Shown: positions 1 to 11,912 of the stretch, piece by piece | How the letters are laid out: each line of letters begins with the position of its first letter | How positions within the stretch are numbered: position 1 is the stretch's first letter | Assembly: GCA_040954595.2 (NCBI GenBank) | Contig: CM082591.2 | Span: forward strand, 4,960,001 to 5,024,000 | Source of the DNA: Balanoglossus misakiensis | Lineage: Eukaryota > Hemichordata | DNA length: 64,000 nucleotides | Direction of reading: 5' to 3' | Program-made: the position numbers and the translations under genes | Notes under the pieces: model-generated | The model's input: only the letters and a program-made list of their open reading frames with translations | Databases searched by the model: none | Told to the model about the DNA's origin: nothing

Positions 1-1215
1 TTTATAAATAGATGCCATAAATTTTTACAACCACTCCATTCCTAATAACCTTTGCTTGGGACACAAATCTTTAAAGTGTCAGCCTAGTACAATGGCGACA
101 AAATGACCTGTATAAAACGAATAATGACTTTTTTAGCCGAGTACTATTTCATTTTCATTTTTGTTGTCAATTCTCTGAATTCATAGATAACTATCAACAG
201 CGGCAACTTTTCTTCCTGGTGCATTCCAGGTCAACATCTGTAAAAACCCAGCAAAAGGTGTTGCCTGTAAAAGTCCACAGTTTTTGTTTACTTTATGTCT
301 GATTTGATCTTTGAATTTGATATGCAAGAATTGATTATGTCATAAATTTAGACAGAACTGACTGAACTTTTATGTTTGTCACTCACCACAACAAGAACAT
401 TGAAAACCACCAAGAACTGCTTCAAGCCTTTGTCTTCAGACATCTTGGAAATATGCTGTCAATGCGCAGGGAATTCAAACTATGATCGCTGGCCCCAGTA
501 ATTCCTGTTCCACGGTTGGCCGCCAAAGTCTGCAATAAACACAGGAAAATAAAACATTAATTCTTGTGAATTATTTGGATGAGCTAAAATCTGGATCAAA
601 TCAGAGTAGCTTTCTTTATTTACTAATTCAACACTAGGAGGTCATTGAACCTTCTTTTGGGGACCTTGACTTTCTTCTGCAAGCAAATACAATACACATG
701 ATGTTGCCATGACAATGTGACAACAATTATGTCACACTGTCCCTTTAATGGTGACCAGGTTATTAATAGCTAGCCAGGCTGATGTGTCCTGTTGTGATAA
801 ATAAGGACACTGCTTTGGATACAAGGCTTTGTTGTCACAGTTGACACACCGTGGCCTCTTCTGACGTCACATGTCGTGACCTCTCTATTGTGTATTCAGG
901 CGTCATTAAATAATTGTAGTACAAGGCATATCCTGGTACATACACTTAATAGTTACACTCACAGCAGTACTATAGGGTAGCAAGTCAACATTGACACAAA
1001 AACCGAAAGCCAGCTACTGCATTGATTGATAGTATTACTTTCCTAAATTTCTTTCATTCACTCGCTATAAAATATCAGAGGCTGGTGCGAAGATACGTCA
1101 CTATTTAGTATTTTGTTTAAAATAAAATTAGATTATACTCTAAGTCTACATCTACTTTTGCCTGCTTCAACCATTCCATTCTTTTAGAACAGCATTATTA
1201 ATTAATCATGTTCAA

Positions 1216-1250
1216 ATTGTGCGAATGAAATCAGATTTCATTCGCACAAT
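1216..1250. repeat. Perfect 17-bp inverted repeat with 1-nt spacer
   Basis: The left arm, 1216-1232, reads attgtgcgaatgaaatc. The right arm, 1234-1250, is its exact reverse complement, with a single A between them. The two arms match at all 17 positions. It could be a cruciform or hairpin, a dimeric binding site, or the remnant of a small inverted-repeat element. I see no coding context. Confidence 0.9.
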
Positions 1251-2139
1251 AGTGTACAGTGACTAATTAGATTTCAAATCTACACCAAGGCCACATTGGT
1301 TTGACATTGTCCAGGTAATCTTTAGAAAAATATACCTCTCCTTTATAAATTAAATCAATCGACACCTAATCAACCAATGCCACAACAAAACTGACAACCC
1401 CTACGTCATCAGTTATGTCACTGCAATATACAAAACATCAGCACAATGAAACGTACAACACACCTTGAAAATGTTACGTAACACCTTAGCAATGACGATT
1501 CATTCGCTTTTCCCTTTCATTTCGTTGCAAAAAAATACAACGCGGAAGATCTGATTAACGGTAACCTCGTTTTTCGAAAAAGGATGTTTTTAACAAATAA
1601 AATGGTGTAGTTGCATACAGTACCAAATTCTAGCAAACCCACAAATGTCATTTTTCGGACGCATGCCATCGGAGGTTGTTGTTGCGCATCACTGTATTTC
1701 AATTCAGTACAAGAGCGACGAACATAACAAGACTCGCAGCTGCGTTTCTTGTTAAAGACATTTGATTTGACATTTGACAGAGCGTCAATTTACCTCATTG
1801 ACTGTCACTTTTTTCAATTTCTGTCCCCTGACACCCCCTATACCAGTCTAATTTTTACCGACACGTTCTCGTCCGTAAACATTTTCCGTAAGCGGACTTT
1901 CAAAATGGCTGCTAAAATAACTCGTCGCGTCGCAAGCGACAAGTTATGAAAAATTAACCAGTCTCCCTTGTGGGCAATAAAATTATTGCAACTTGACAAC
2001 GTGTAACTTAAAGCGCTCGCTTCAAATAGAAGAAAACCACACATACCGTCTATCAAAGCGTAGCCTGTAGGTATTAGTGAAAGGCTTGAACCGTGTAGTC
2101 AGCGCAGGTCGTTGTCGCTTTCACTTGACAATATTTGGT

Positions 2140-2152
2140 GGGTCAAAGGTCA
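2140..2152 (+). promoter_or_regulatory. DR1-like nuclear-receptor site
   Basis: GGGTCAAAGGTCA is two AGGTCA-type half-sites spaced by one base, with one mismatch (G for A at position 1). This is the class of element bound by HNF4, COUP-TF and RXR heterodimers. It lies in the spacer 3' of SYCP3, and its target gene is unknown. Confidence 0.4.
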
Positions 2153-2465
2153 CCAAACAAACCGAGCGAGGGCGCCACGCAAGAAATTGACACACGCGCG
2201 CAAGTGACCATGGTGACCGAGTCAAAGTTTCTAGACATTTTATCACACAGGACCACAGGCGAATTTGGCGTTCTTTTCGGGGAAACAAATAAATAAACAA
2301 ACAAACAAATAAAAAAAGAAACAATCACCACTGTCATGATAAACAACGCGGTGTCTTTACTTGAGCTGCCCGTAAAATATGTTTGATTCAAAATCCAAAC
2401 AATAGAGGATAAAACAATTGTAAACAAATACACATAAACAATCTCTGCTTACTTTCAGAAATGAT

Positions 2466-2471
2466 TTTATT
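2466..2471 (-). promoter_or_regulatory. Candidate poly(A) signal of SYCP3
   Basis: TTTATT on the plus strand reads AATAAA on the minus strand, about 510 bases beyond the SYCP3 stop codon. It is a plausible cleavage signal. Other AT-rich hexamers lie nearby, so the exact 3' end is uncertain. Confidence 0.4.
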
Positions 2472-2976
2472 ATCAATTAATAAACTTCAACAAGTCACAA
2501 TCAACTGCATATAAAAAAAGATAAATATTGACCATGTATAATAGGTTTTTCAGTGAACCTAAAACAATAAATATAATAATTTATAATTAAAATGAGTCAT
2601 ATAATAAACTCACACCTGTAACTTGCTGTTGGTTGCGCTATAACAAATGTGCAAACACCTTACTAAAATGCCTTGTACTTAAAACTTTGAGCAGTTTTCC
2701 ACCTTAAACTTATTGGAAATGTGAGCATAATCACTCAAACTGTATGGAAAATTAATGCGCAATCTTCTTTTGGACAAAGTATGTCATTAAATTTCAAAAA
2801 GTCAAACGCAACCTTTGAACTTTGATAATAAAAAAGGAAAGGCATTTACTTTGTATGAACCTTCCCAGAACTTGAACGAACACAGCAAATATATTCACAT
2901 AATTTCTACAGATGTTTTTGCGTATAAAACTTATTTTCCTATATGTTTCTTCTGTGTCTTCCAGTTGGCTGGTTTC

Positions 2977-5019
2977 CTACCATAACATCGACTGCAAAGA
3001 TTTCCTGACGTTAGCCATCTCTTGATGTTGCTGTTAAGAAAATAAACTTGGTATGAGAATTAACTGTCCCGGAATGACTTATATGGTGAATTATCCTCTA
3101 TGCAACCATGATCCGATGTCCCTACGGTCAGATAATTATTTGATTTTACTTTTCAAGAAAAAGACATTTCTTCCCTGCAGTGTTTACTTACAGTATCCAT
3201 GAGTATTTTCTTCTGAAGTAAACCCATCTCTTTACGGAGTTCTGTTTGCACGTTACCATGTTGATCTTGATGCCGTGTTTCCAAGTCGCTCATACCCTGT
3301 ATTTTAAGAAAAGTAGGCTTGGCTTGTTAGTGTTCTGACAGTAACCTAAGCCTATAGCGCATACCTACGGTACATTGAAATTATATAATGGGATCTTACC
3401 TTTGCATATTTCTCATGGAGCGTTCTGAGTGTCTTGAGTCTTTGGTTCTGAATGACGCGAGCCTGCTGGAACAACTTCTGCTGCTGATGAAACAGAGCCT
3501 AACAACAAAAAGCCACAAAAGAAATAAAAGAATGGCTTCTCAAATGGTTTATGACTATGAGTCTTCTATTGATAGATTTAGATGTGCTTGATGATACCTC
3601 AAGGTCTACGACAACAGATTGCTACAGTAAAATTTAACCCTGTCTAATCTTGAAACCTATCTATACTGAACACTTTTTCCAGTCCTTTTGCATACAACTA
3701 TGTGTGTATAAACCAGAATGTGACAACTTCAGACTGATCTAGATTTCAATGATGACTGTAGCCTACTAACCTGTAGCTTGTCTTCATGTTGTTTTATTTT
3801 GGTGACATCAGACTCCCATTGTTGAAACACATTCATGACTTGATTGATATACTCATCACTCAGTTTCTGTCTGCAATGAGAAATTAATGTATTTATGCCA
3901 GTAAAATGTCACATACGAATCAGCAAGCATTAGCCCAACATTTAATAGAAATTTATAGCAAATTTGTTCCTTTCTTTTTATGTTGAAAAAAATCTATAAT
4001 GAGCCAGACAGATCAGATACACCTCAGAGACTATCAAGTTGAATAGAAAGCCCTACCTTTCTGCCTGTTGATGTTTGAATATGTCCTCCACTCTACGGTT
4101 GCTATTCTTCAGTGACTGCTGAGTTAGAGTCTCCAAACGTTTGCGTTTAGCAGCAATAGTCTTACTAATATCAGCTGCACATCAAAGTAAACAAGCATAT
4201 TTTTATCAAAACTGTAGTTTGGATGTTGATCACTAAAAAGTATAGGGTGAGATGGTATTCAAACTTTAAATGCAGCTATGTCTCCCTTGGCAGATTCCAT
4301 TCAGATGACTGGTGTTGTATTTCACTTCATTAGAAAATTTAACACTTTATGTAAAACTGACTGATCTCTTGTACAGAGAGCAACTTACTTCCGAATCTTT
4401 CCAACAGATTATGGACTTCACCACTGAGAGGAGAAAAAAAAGAAAATACAATTTGCAAGTGCTAGCCTAGCACTTTGCAAGTTAAACTGACATTTCAGTC
4501 AAACTGACATGGTTTTCACTGCTTTGTGAAGGTGTTTTAACTAGACAAATGCTTGTAGTTATGCTCACCCTACATCATCATCATTGCTCTGTGTCACGGT
4601 TCTTTTCTTGCCAGCTGTTCTTGGAACTATTGGAGTTTCATCAGCTGTTTAAATTATAGGAAAAACAAGACCGGAGTCAGTTGCATACTTTCAAAGTTTA
4701 AACTGGCATTTGAACAAAACCTGCCAAGTTTCTCTATCTTGGTGTTTGTTTTGTGTTTTTTTTTTTTTTGAGATTTCTAGTGGTAACTCCATAATCGTGA
4801 TCATATTACTGAACATTAAAACTGATCAATCTCAAGCACTGTTACTACGCTGTTATCATCACAGCCCAAATCAATTCACTTTGCAACATACTCACCACGA
4901 ATGTTGTCAAGCTCATTGAAGTCTGTTGTGTCATCATCTTCATCGAAATCAAATGCAGATTCCGGCTCTGCAACAGGCTGCTTGGGCTTCTGTGCTTTTC
5001 GGGGTTGTTTCTTTGGCAT
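2977..5019 (-). CDS. SYCP3: Synaptonemal complex protein 3 (SYCP3), eight exons
   Basis: SYCP3 is a lateral/axial-element protein of meiotic chromosomes. Its coiled coils form tetramers that compact the chromosome axis. Coding exons, in transcript order: 4896-5019, 4569-4644, 4389-4423, 4057-4174, 3771-3870, 3400-3498, 3192-3296, 2977-3030. All introns are GT-AG, phases are consistent, and the sum is 711 nt = 236 aa plus stop, the same length as human SYCP3. The N-terminus is basic (MPKKQPRKAQKPK), followed by an acidic FDFDEDDD stretch and a KKR basic patch near residue 54. The Cor1 domain begins at DVGGEVHNLLERFG (about residues 65-78) and continues with AAKRKRLETLTQQSLK. A Gln-rich coiled coil follows (QQQKLFQQARVIQNQRLKTL) and the C-terminus is VRKSLQSMLW. 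The diagnostic C-terminal motif and Cor1 core make the assignment firm. The start is the first ATG of exon 1. A 5' UTR intron cannot be excluded. Confidence 0.96.
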
Positions 5020-5933
5020 GATTTCTGCTGTCGCGATTAGTTCCACTTGTAAGTAAGTTAGTTGTAGTCTGCTGCAAGAAACAAACCACCGAATCCGACA
5101 AATTATAGAAAACTTCGGCCGTGCGTAGTTCCTCTCCAGCACATAATATATTCTGACAACTCTAACGCATTTGCAGTAATGTAAATATTGAGTTAAAAAG
5201 ACAGAAAAATCAGAATACCTGTTAAAAACTTTGGTTGCCAATCCTCGACATCAACATCGACTAGCGCTAGTGTCTTCTGCTATATCCGAAAATAGTTCTG
5301 AGCAAAACTTTTATTTTGAAACGCTACGCGCAAACTATTTGATATAATTCTTTTTGTACACGAAGGCTTATAGTAAAGTAATAAAACTAAAATCGAAAAT
5401 ATTTTATTTTTTATTGCTTGTTTTACAGATTTTTTTTCGGTTGTTTTTAGCCGTTGTAAACTTTTACACATGTACTTTTTTTCTCAAAGAGGCAGGATAT
5501 GAATATGACAGCTGTAGTGCAGTCCAGCCTGTCGTCTGCCATTGATGGCGCCAAACTTTAAATACTTGGCCGGCGATTCGACCGACTTTTCATTTCTTTG
5601 TAACTCTACCCCTTGTACTACTTTCCAAGAAAACATATGTGACTTCTTCTGATAAAAGTTTGTGGGATTCAAAAGGTTATACGCACGGTAACAAAAGTGC
5701 ACTGCCCGACATGACATCGACAAGGAATCTCCGAGGTCAAAGGTTAAACCAGGTCACAGGAAGACGTGCGAGTGTTTACCGATCATTCATTCATCGCTGT
5801 TGGAAAAAAGGCCGGACTTTGCATCAAATAGCGCAACTGGACTTGATCCGATCATGATTGTAGCAATCAGGAAGACTTTGTGATCAGATCAAGTGCTGTA
5901 AACGCTCCGCAGATTACTTGTTGCGTCGCGATC
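5020..5933. promoter_or_regulatory. Head-to-head spacer between SYCP3 and the first SDR gene
   Basis: SYCP3 (minus) and the SDR gene (plus) diverge from this roughly 0.9-kb interval, so it probably carries both promoters and 5' UTRs. No strong TATA box was found. A DR1-like site lies at 5734-5746. The open frames here are short and have no recognisable domain. Confidence 0.5.
5734..5746 (+). promoter_or_regulatory. DR1-like site upstream of SDR gene 1
   Basis: AGGTCAAAGGTTA is a DR1 with one mismatch in the second half-site. A third half-site, AGGTCA, follows at about 5751-5756. It lies 188 bases 5' of the SDR gene 1 ATG. Lipid and retinoid nuclear receptors often control SDR genes, so a regulatory role is plausible but is inference. 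Confidence 0.45.
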
Positions 5934-8223
5934 ATGTATTTTTTGCCGACGCTACCGTCAAATCTATTTGACTTCTGCTACACTTCCGTATATCTCGCCT
6001 TTGCCTTGTTGGTGGGATGGCGATACTGTTGCGATAAATCGGTGAAATTGTCTTGGCACATAGCGTTGGTGGTTGTCAGTTTACCCGTGTGCTATTATTT
6101 CATGGACAGTATAGGCGTGTTCGTGTTTTCAGTAGTCTGTTACACTGTCTACGAATATTTGCCAGTACCTCGACTGGACGTTGGAAATAAAGCTGTTTTG
6201 ATTACCGGTAAGTGAAATTCACATACCAGTCAGATATCAAATTCTGATGATCACATTTCACTCGTAGCATAAGCATGATGTAATTCACAAGGCCCTGGGA
6301 AACATCCGACCTTTAGCCTTGTAGTAGCTACACGTACAATTACTAGGTCTATATATGACAACAAGTATACGCCATAATTGAGGTCACGTATTGCCATGGA
6401 AATTCTACATATCCAAGGCTTCTGAAGGTAAACAGACATGGAAAATTTGCGTTTTTGTAAAATCTGTGTTGTTAGATCTTTCAAATACGGAACAGTTTCA
6501 TAACAGTGGTATAAAATAAAAAATGGACAATTTAAAAACATCAACAAGCATTAAGATTATCCTGCTGAATACTGTTTTGATAAAAAAAATGAACCTGTCC
6601 TTGAAAAAATAGGTCATTCTAGGGCAAGCACAATGCAGGTTGAACTCAGTGTTATTATCCATTACTGTCTGTTCATTTCAGGTTGCGACAGTGGGTTCGG
6701 ACACGCCACGGCCAAACACCTGGATCATCTCGGTTTCCAGGTTTTTGCCGGATGCTTGTTCAAAGGCGGCGAAGGGGAACAACAGCTGCTAGAGGAGTGT
6801 TCGAGTCACCTGACCACGTTACAGCTGGATGTCACCAAACAAGAACAGATCGATGAAGCTTTCCAAATTGTCAGAGAAAAACTGGGCAGGAAAGGTAAAA
6901 CCTCAGTAGGATTCTTGTTGGAAGTGTCTTCACTATATGCAACTGTATGTTTTCACAGTTGAAGGTAATTATTTTTTCATTCCTGCTTTGATTCCAGGTT
7001 TGTGGGGTTTAGTAAACAATGCCGGGATAGTAGCTCCAAGCAACGTGGAAATTATACCCATCCACTTATTTCAAAAAGTCTGGGACGTCAACTGCCTCGG
7101 CGGTTTTCGAATGGTCAAGACATTTTTGCCTTTGATACGGAAGTCCAAAGGAAGGATTGTCAATGTCACAAGTATTGCAGGTAAGATTTGGCGTAAATCA
7201 TGGAAGAATTTAGAAGAAACACTGAGCTCTAGTACAACTTGTGTCATGTTACACACATTGTATTTTCTGTATATCACATGACCATGTCTCAGCCAATCAT
7301 ATACGAATCACATGACCATGTCTCAGCCAATCATCTGCGTATCACATGACCATGTCTCAGCCAATCATAACTGGATAAACTATACATTTTGCAGGCAGAA
7401 TACCTTTTCGTGGTGGGAGTGCGTACTGTGTCTCCAAGGCTGCTTTTGAGATGTTATCAGACGTTCTGAGACAAGAAATGGAAGACTGGGGGGTACACGT
7501 CAGTATTGTGCAGCCGAGTGGATTTCAAACCCGTAAGAGTTTCTGTCAAAGCTCCATTAGCTGCAACTTTTCTATTAGTATTTTTGTTATGCGTATCTAT
7601 TGCAGTTTCTTGTTCAAATCCCTGAAGCATGATGAAATGTCCAGCACATGTATGTGTATACATGTATATGTATATAGTCAGCATTGTTATTGTGCAAAAT
7701 TTGAATTCAAGTCCGGACTAGAATTCATGTCAACAATAGCAATGGCTGTGTTAGTCTTGGGTGAGCCCAGAGCTCACCCCCCTGGAAACTCAGTTCTGAT
7801 TTTCAATTAACATATATTAACATGAACACAAAGTGACAAACCAGTTAAATCAATTTTTTTTTTGTATCTATAGATATCGCTGAAAAAGACAAGATGGAAG
7901 TGATCTATCGCGATATTATGGATAGTCTCGATGATGAGGTCAGGACGAGTTACGACGTGGACAGCTACTCGTCATTGGTCGAGGAGAAACTGGAGAAGAA
8001 TGAATTGATCGACCGATCACGATACTGTCCGGATTTGAGTCCGTTAGTCGGCGTTGTACTGGACGCGCTGCTCTCCAAGTATCCAAGGACACGGTATCCG
8101 ATTGGTTGGGGCAGTAAGGCCATCACCTGGAGCGCCGATCATCTGCCGTCTGTTGTCTTGGACTTTGTGCACCTGGTTCTTCCGACGGAATTGTTGTACG
8201 TCAAACCCAAAAAACGAAAGTAG
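5934..8223 (+). CDS. Short-chain dehydrogenase, HSD17B2/SDR9C-like, tandem copy 1
   Basis: A predicted membrane-anchored NAD(P)-dependent oxidoreductase of steroids, retinoids or related lipids. Coding exons: 5934-6207, 6682-6894, 6998-7180, 7395-7532, 7874-8223. All introns are GT-AG in phase 1. The product is 385 aa, close to the length of vertebrate HSD17B2. Hydrophobic segments span about residues 11-29 and 42-75. The cofactor motif is TGCDSGFG at 91-98, the NNAG motif 169-172, the candidate catalytic residues N194, S221 and Y234-x3-K238 (YCVSK). LDV in the first half fits the family's adenine-binding acid. The start is the first ATG of the frame and aligns with copy 2. Substrate cannot be read from sequence; RDH, HSD17B6 and BDH1 relatives share the fold, but the N-terminal membrane region favours the HSD17B2 type. 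Confidence 0.95.
7273..7370 (+). repeat. 34-bp tandem repeat, three copies, SDR1 intron 3
   Basis: Units begin at 7273, 7307 and 7341 with ATCACATGACCATGTC and continue TCAGCCAATCAT. Each unit carries a CACATG E-box-like hexamer and a CCAAT pentamer. It lies in the intron between exons 3 and 4 of SDR copy 1. The copies are nearly identical, so the array is recent or selected. Confidence 0.85.
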
Positions 8224-8992
8224 AGCTGTTTACGTGGAAGCTGTAAACAACTTTCGCCCCTTCGTTGAAGTACCTTGAGAAGAACTTGTGCTGAATATTA
8301 TAACAATAGACAATTGCTATTGTTTTACGTTTTATTGTTTCTGTTTACAAATTACAACCGTAAGGGTGGTTTTGTTTGAATGCATGCAGTGCTTGGCACT
8401 AAGTATACTTCTAGTTTTGCATATTATTTGATACAAATTAGATAAAAATTTACCAGAATCCTAGTTTATGATGATATACATTGTAGCAGTCACTCTTTGG
8501 GCCTATTTTACATTAAGGGTCAACACAATACCGGTATTAGAATACGAATTAAATTTTAACATTTCATCAGGGTGTATTTTGCAATAAACACATGATTCTA
8601 TGCAAAAATCGATACTGGTTGTCATTTCTTACATTTTTCTTACAGCTATTTTCATCTGTGCATCATGTGCAGTTTCTTATTACATCAATTTTCAGAAAAT
8701 AACCCAAAGTTGCCTTGAGAAAATTACGAGAAAACAGGTTTACGACTTTCATTCTTGAGGGGCAAACTAAATTAATTATGTTTTATATTAAAACGAATTG
8801 TCACCAACACACTGAGTCACAGGAAACCAATATGTGAGGTGAAACAAGGTGAGTGACTTGGTCACGTGTCAGTATGTTATGCTGAACAAACAAGCCTTAA
8901 CATCTGAGGACATAGTCGAAGTTACATTGTACCCAGTTACTAGAGTGGTCAAATTTTCCATACTAGGTAATAGGTGGCAATATTCTGTCAAA
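8224..8992. other. SDR1 3' UTR and spacer to SDR2
   Basis: It holds the 3' end of SDR gene 1, with an AATAAA at 8583-8588 about 360 bases past the stop, and then the presumed promoter of SDR gene 2. A copy of a dispersed motif (acattgtagcagtcac) sits at about 8478-8493. No further gene was seen. Confidence 0.5.
8583..8588 (+). promoter_or_regulatory. Poly(A) signal of SDR gene 1
   Basis: A canonical AATAAA lies about 360 bases after the SDR gene 1 stop codon, the first canonical hexamer I see in the 3' UTR. Confidence 0.55.
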
Positions 8993-11912
8993 ATGGCCGC
9001 CTTTCAAGGTTTCATAGATTTCTGCTACTCCGTTGTCTTACTACTGATTGTCACCATGGTCGGTTGGCGATATCTTCGAGTGAAATCTGTCGAGATTTCC
9101 TGGCATCTGTTGATAATAATCGCGAGCCTGCCATTGTGCTACTGTCTGTTAGACAGCATCGGTGTCCTGGTGTTTGCCGTCATCGGTGTCGTGGTCTACA
9201 GGTACCTGCCTGCCCCGCGTTTGAAGGTTGGTGACAAGGCGGTACTGATAACAGGTGAGGGTCAAATGTTTTAAATTAACCCTGCTGCCGCTTTGAAAAC
9301 ATGGCAACGGTTTGGAGCCATGTTGATATATGTAACCTACATGAAGTTTCCAGTCATACTGAGGTTGTAGCCTACATGTACTTGTTGATTTTCAAAGCTA
9401 CCAGACACGGTTAAAAAATACATACTGTTGTAAAATGTGCTGATTTACTCGCAAACCCGCCAGTGTTTTCAAGGAAGTCAGAAGAAAACGAATAATATTA
9501 TTGCAGTTTCGTTTTAACTTTGGCGAGCCAGTTTCGCGGAAAAACGAAAATGGCCGACCGTCATCCCATGATACTTGTGAAGTCTGAATCAAACCATATA
9601 CATGTAGTGGGTTCTGATTCGTGAAGTCGTTTTGCGAATCATGACACTGTCAAGGCTTACGAAATCAGTGCCACAGTATATCTGACTGAAATTTTAAACA
9701 GCAAACATTTTATATCATTTGATAATTCTTAGGCAGTGGTTCGTTCTTCTGCATACATGACAGTACTGTTATGACCATGCGTTTCGGAGTATAATGGGGA
9801 CAGGTCGGTCCATGACCCATATATATCTGTATAGGCCTACCTGTTGAGTCGTTCAAACCTTTGACCGCTCGTCGGCCCTCATCTACGTCACTGCAACTCC
9901 ACTGGCAGTTCTGCGGTTCAGGAGGATTCAAATCACGTCGGAAACGCAATCGGTGTTCACATCCGCCTCATGAGTTTATTTGGTTGGGCCACGTAGACAT
10001 TAGCATATTGATGCATGTTACCCAGGTGTTGAACATTTTCAAAATGGCGAGGACAGAGCCCATACTCTTCGTCGCACTCTATTAACCAATCGGATAGACT
10101 TGCTCCAACACATGAAAAGTATTGAGAAAATTCATAAAGACTAAAACCACCAAGAGATCCGACTAGTGGGCTACCGACTATTGGCAATATTTCATTTTGC
10201 AAATTGTCTCACGTGTTTTAAACTTTCGCTTCCCAAATTCAGGTTGCGACAGCGGGTTCGGGCATGCTGCGGCCATACACCTGGACCGTCTTGGCTTCCG
10301 TGTTTTTGCCGGGTGTTTGCTCAGTGGCGGCGAAGGCGAACACCGACTGCTGGAAAGTTGCTCCGAGAGACTGACCACGCTGCAGCTGGATGTAACAGAC
10401 CAGGAGCAAGTCGACCAGGCTTTTTTGACAATCAGAGAAAGGCTGGACGGGCAAGGTAAGCTTAGCACATGGCGTCATGACAACTCCCTGTTTGTGGTTT
10501 AATCAGCTACTATCTATACAAAGAACACAGGTGAAATTGAAAACTGCAGCTAGCTGTGTAAAGTGAATGAGTAAAGTGGCCATGAAAATTGCATTGGGAG
10601 ATCTTACCTACTGACTGGCTCGGATATTGCGTGGTAAGAATGATGTGAGCGCCGCCACACAGACAAGTAGTTGAAGATATTTGAAGTTACGTGCCCTATC
10701 TTGTCATGTTGTATGTTGATATGTTTTCTTCTAGGTTTGTGGGGATTGGTGAATAATGCTGGAATATATGCACTTGGTAACATCGAACTGATGCCGCTAC
10801 GTACATACGAATGTCTCTGGAATGTCAACTGCCTCGGTATGATCCGAATGACCAAGAGATTCCTACCGCTGATTCGTAGAGAGAGGGGTCGCATTGTTAA
10901 CATCAGCAGCATCGCAGGTGGGTGTTGATTGTTAGAGTAGACTATAGACCAGTCTAGACTAGATTAGAGTAGACTAGACTAGACTAGACTAGACTACAGT
11001 AGACAAGACTAGACTAGACTACAGTAGACTAGACTAGATTAGATTAGATAAGACTAGACTACAGTGAACTAGATTAGACTAGAATAGACTAGATCTAGAC
11101 TAGATTAGACCCCACCCCACCCCACCCCACCCCACCCCACCCAATCATTTCGTCAGTTAACCTGTGTTGGCTTTACTCACGATTGTCTTGACTTGCTGCC
11201 GTTTATATTTGTGATTTTTGCCTTAAAATGAATTTTCTTTCAGGGCGAGGACCCCTGTTGGCACGAAGTGCCTACTGTATGTCGAAAGCCGCCGTGGAAA
11301 TGATGTCTGACATCTTGAGACAAGAAATGAGACAGTTTGGCGTCAGAGTCAGTATATTGGAACCTATTGCTTTTCAAACCGGTAAGTGACTCGTGCAGTG
11401 AGACAAAAGGGATTCAGGGAAAGTAGAGAAATATTCCCGAGATCTCGCAATGATGAGATGTTAACACTTCCAAAACTCTTTACTGCATATTTGAAACCAT
11501 TATTTATAATAAGCGTCTTGTACGATTTACCTTATATGTATTTTTACTACCATTAGATGTAGCTGATAAACTCAAGATGCGGAGAATGTTCAAAGAAGTA
11601 ACGGACAACCTGAGTGAAGATGTCAAAGCAGACTTCGATGTCGAAGACTACGCCAGGACATTTCAAGAGACAATCGACAACGACCTCGTCATTCCCAAGA
11701 AGTACGCGGCCGGAGACCTCGGCCCCGTTGTCGAGGGAATCACCGACGCCCTGCTGTCTCGTCACCCGCGTTGTCGCTACATGATCGGCCGGGGGGCGCT
11801 GCTCTTCACGTTGGTGGCCAGTTTCATGCCGTCGCACGTGTACGATTTTCTGATGTGCTCCCTGTCACCGAAGTGGCTATTCATAAAGCCCAGGCCGGGA
11901 ACGGCCAATTAA
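8993..11912 (+). CDS. Short-chain dehydrogenase, HSD17B2/SDR9C-like, tandem copy 2
   Basis: A paralog of the preceding gene with the same predicted role. Coding exons: 8993-9254, 10243-10455, 10735-10917, 11244-11381, 11557-11912. Introns are phase 1 at the same positions as copy 1, and exons 2, 3 and 4 have identical lengths (213, 183, 138 nt). The product is 383 aa. The N-terminus (MAAFQGFIDFCYSVVLLL) is hydrophobic and further hydrophobic stretches precede residue 75. Motifs: TGCDSGFG 87-94, NNAG 165-168, N190, S217, Y230-x3-K234 (YCMSK). All catalytic residues are kept, so both copies look active. Difference: the residues before the catalytic Tyr are PLLARSAY rather than PFRGGSAY, next to the active site, which may change substrate preference (inference). 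Confidence 0.95.
10930..11107 (+). repeat. Degenerate (AGACT)n satellite, SDR2 intron 3
   Basis: Repeats of AGACT with AGATT and AGTAG variants fill the intron, beginning within about 15 bases of the splice donor at 10918. Confidence 0.9.
11109..11142 (+). repeat. (CCCCA)n microsatellite, SDR2 intron 3
   Basis: About six perfect CCCCA units directly follow the AGACT satellite. They are C-rich on this strand and therefore G-rich on the other. Confidence 0.9.

Larger units (their letters stand above)
1..2460. other. Non-coding flank downstream of SYCP3
   Basis: I see no supportable gene here. The open frames are short, lack splice context and have no recognisable domain. It holds a perfect palindrome at 1216-1250, a DR1-like site at 2140-2152 and an AAACA/AAATA-rich low-complexity stretch around 2280-2320. 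It lies beyond the 3' end of the minus-strand SYCP3 gene. Confidence 0.6.
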
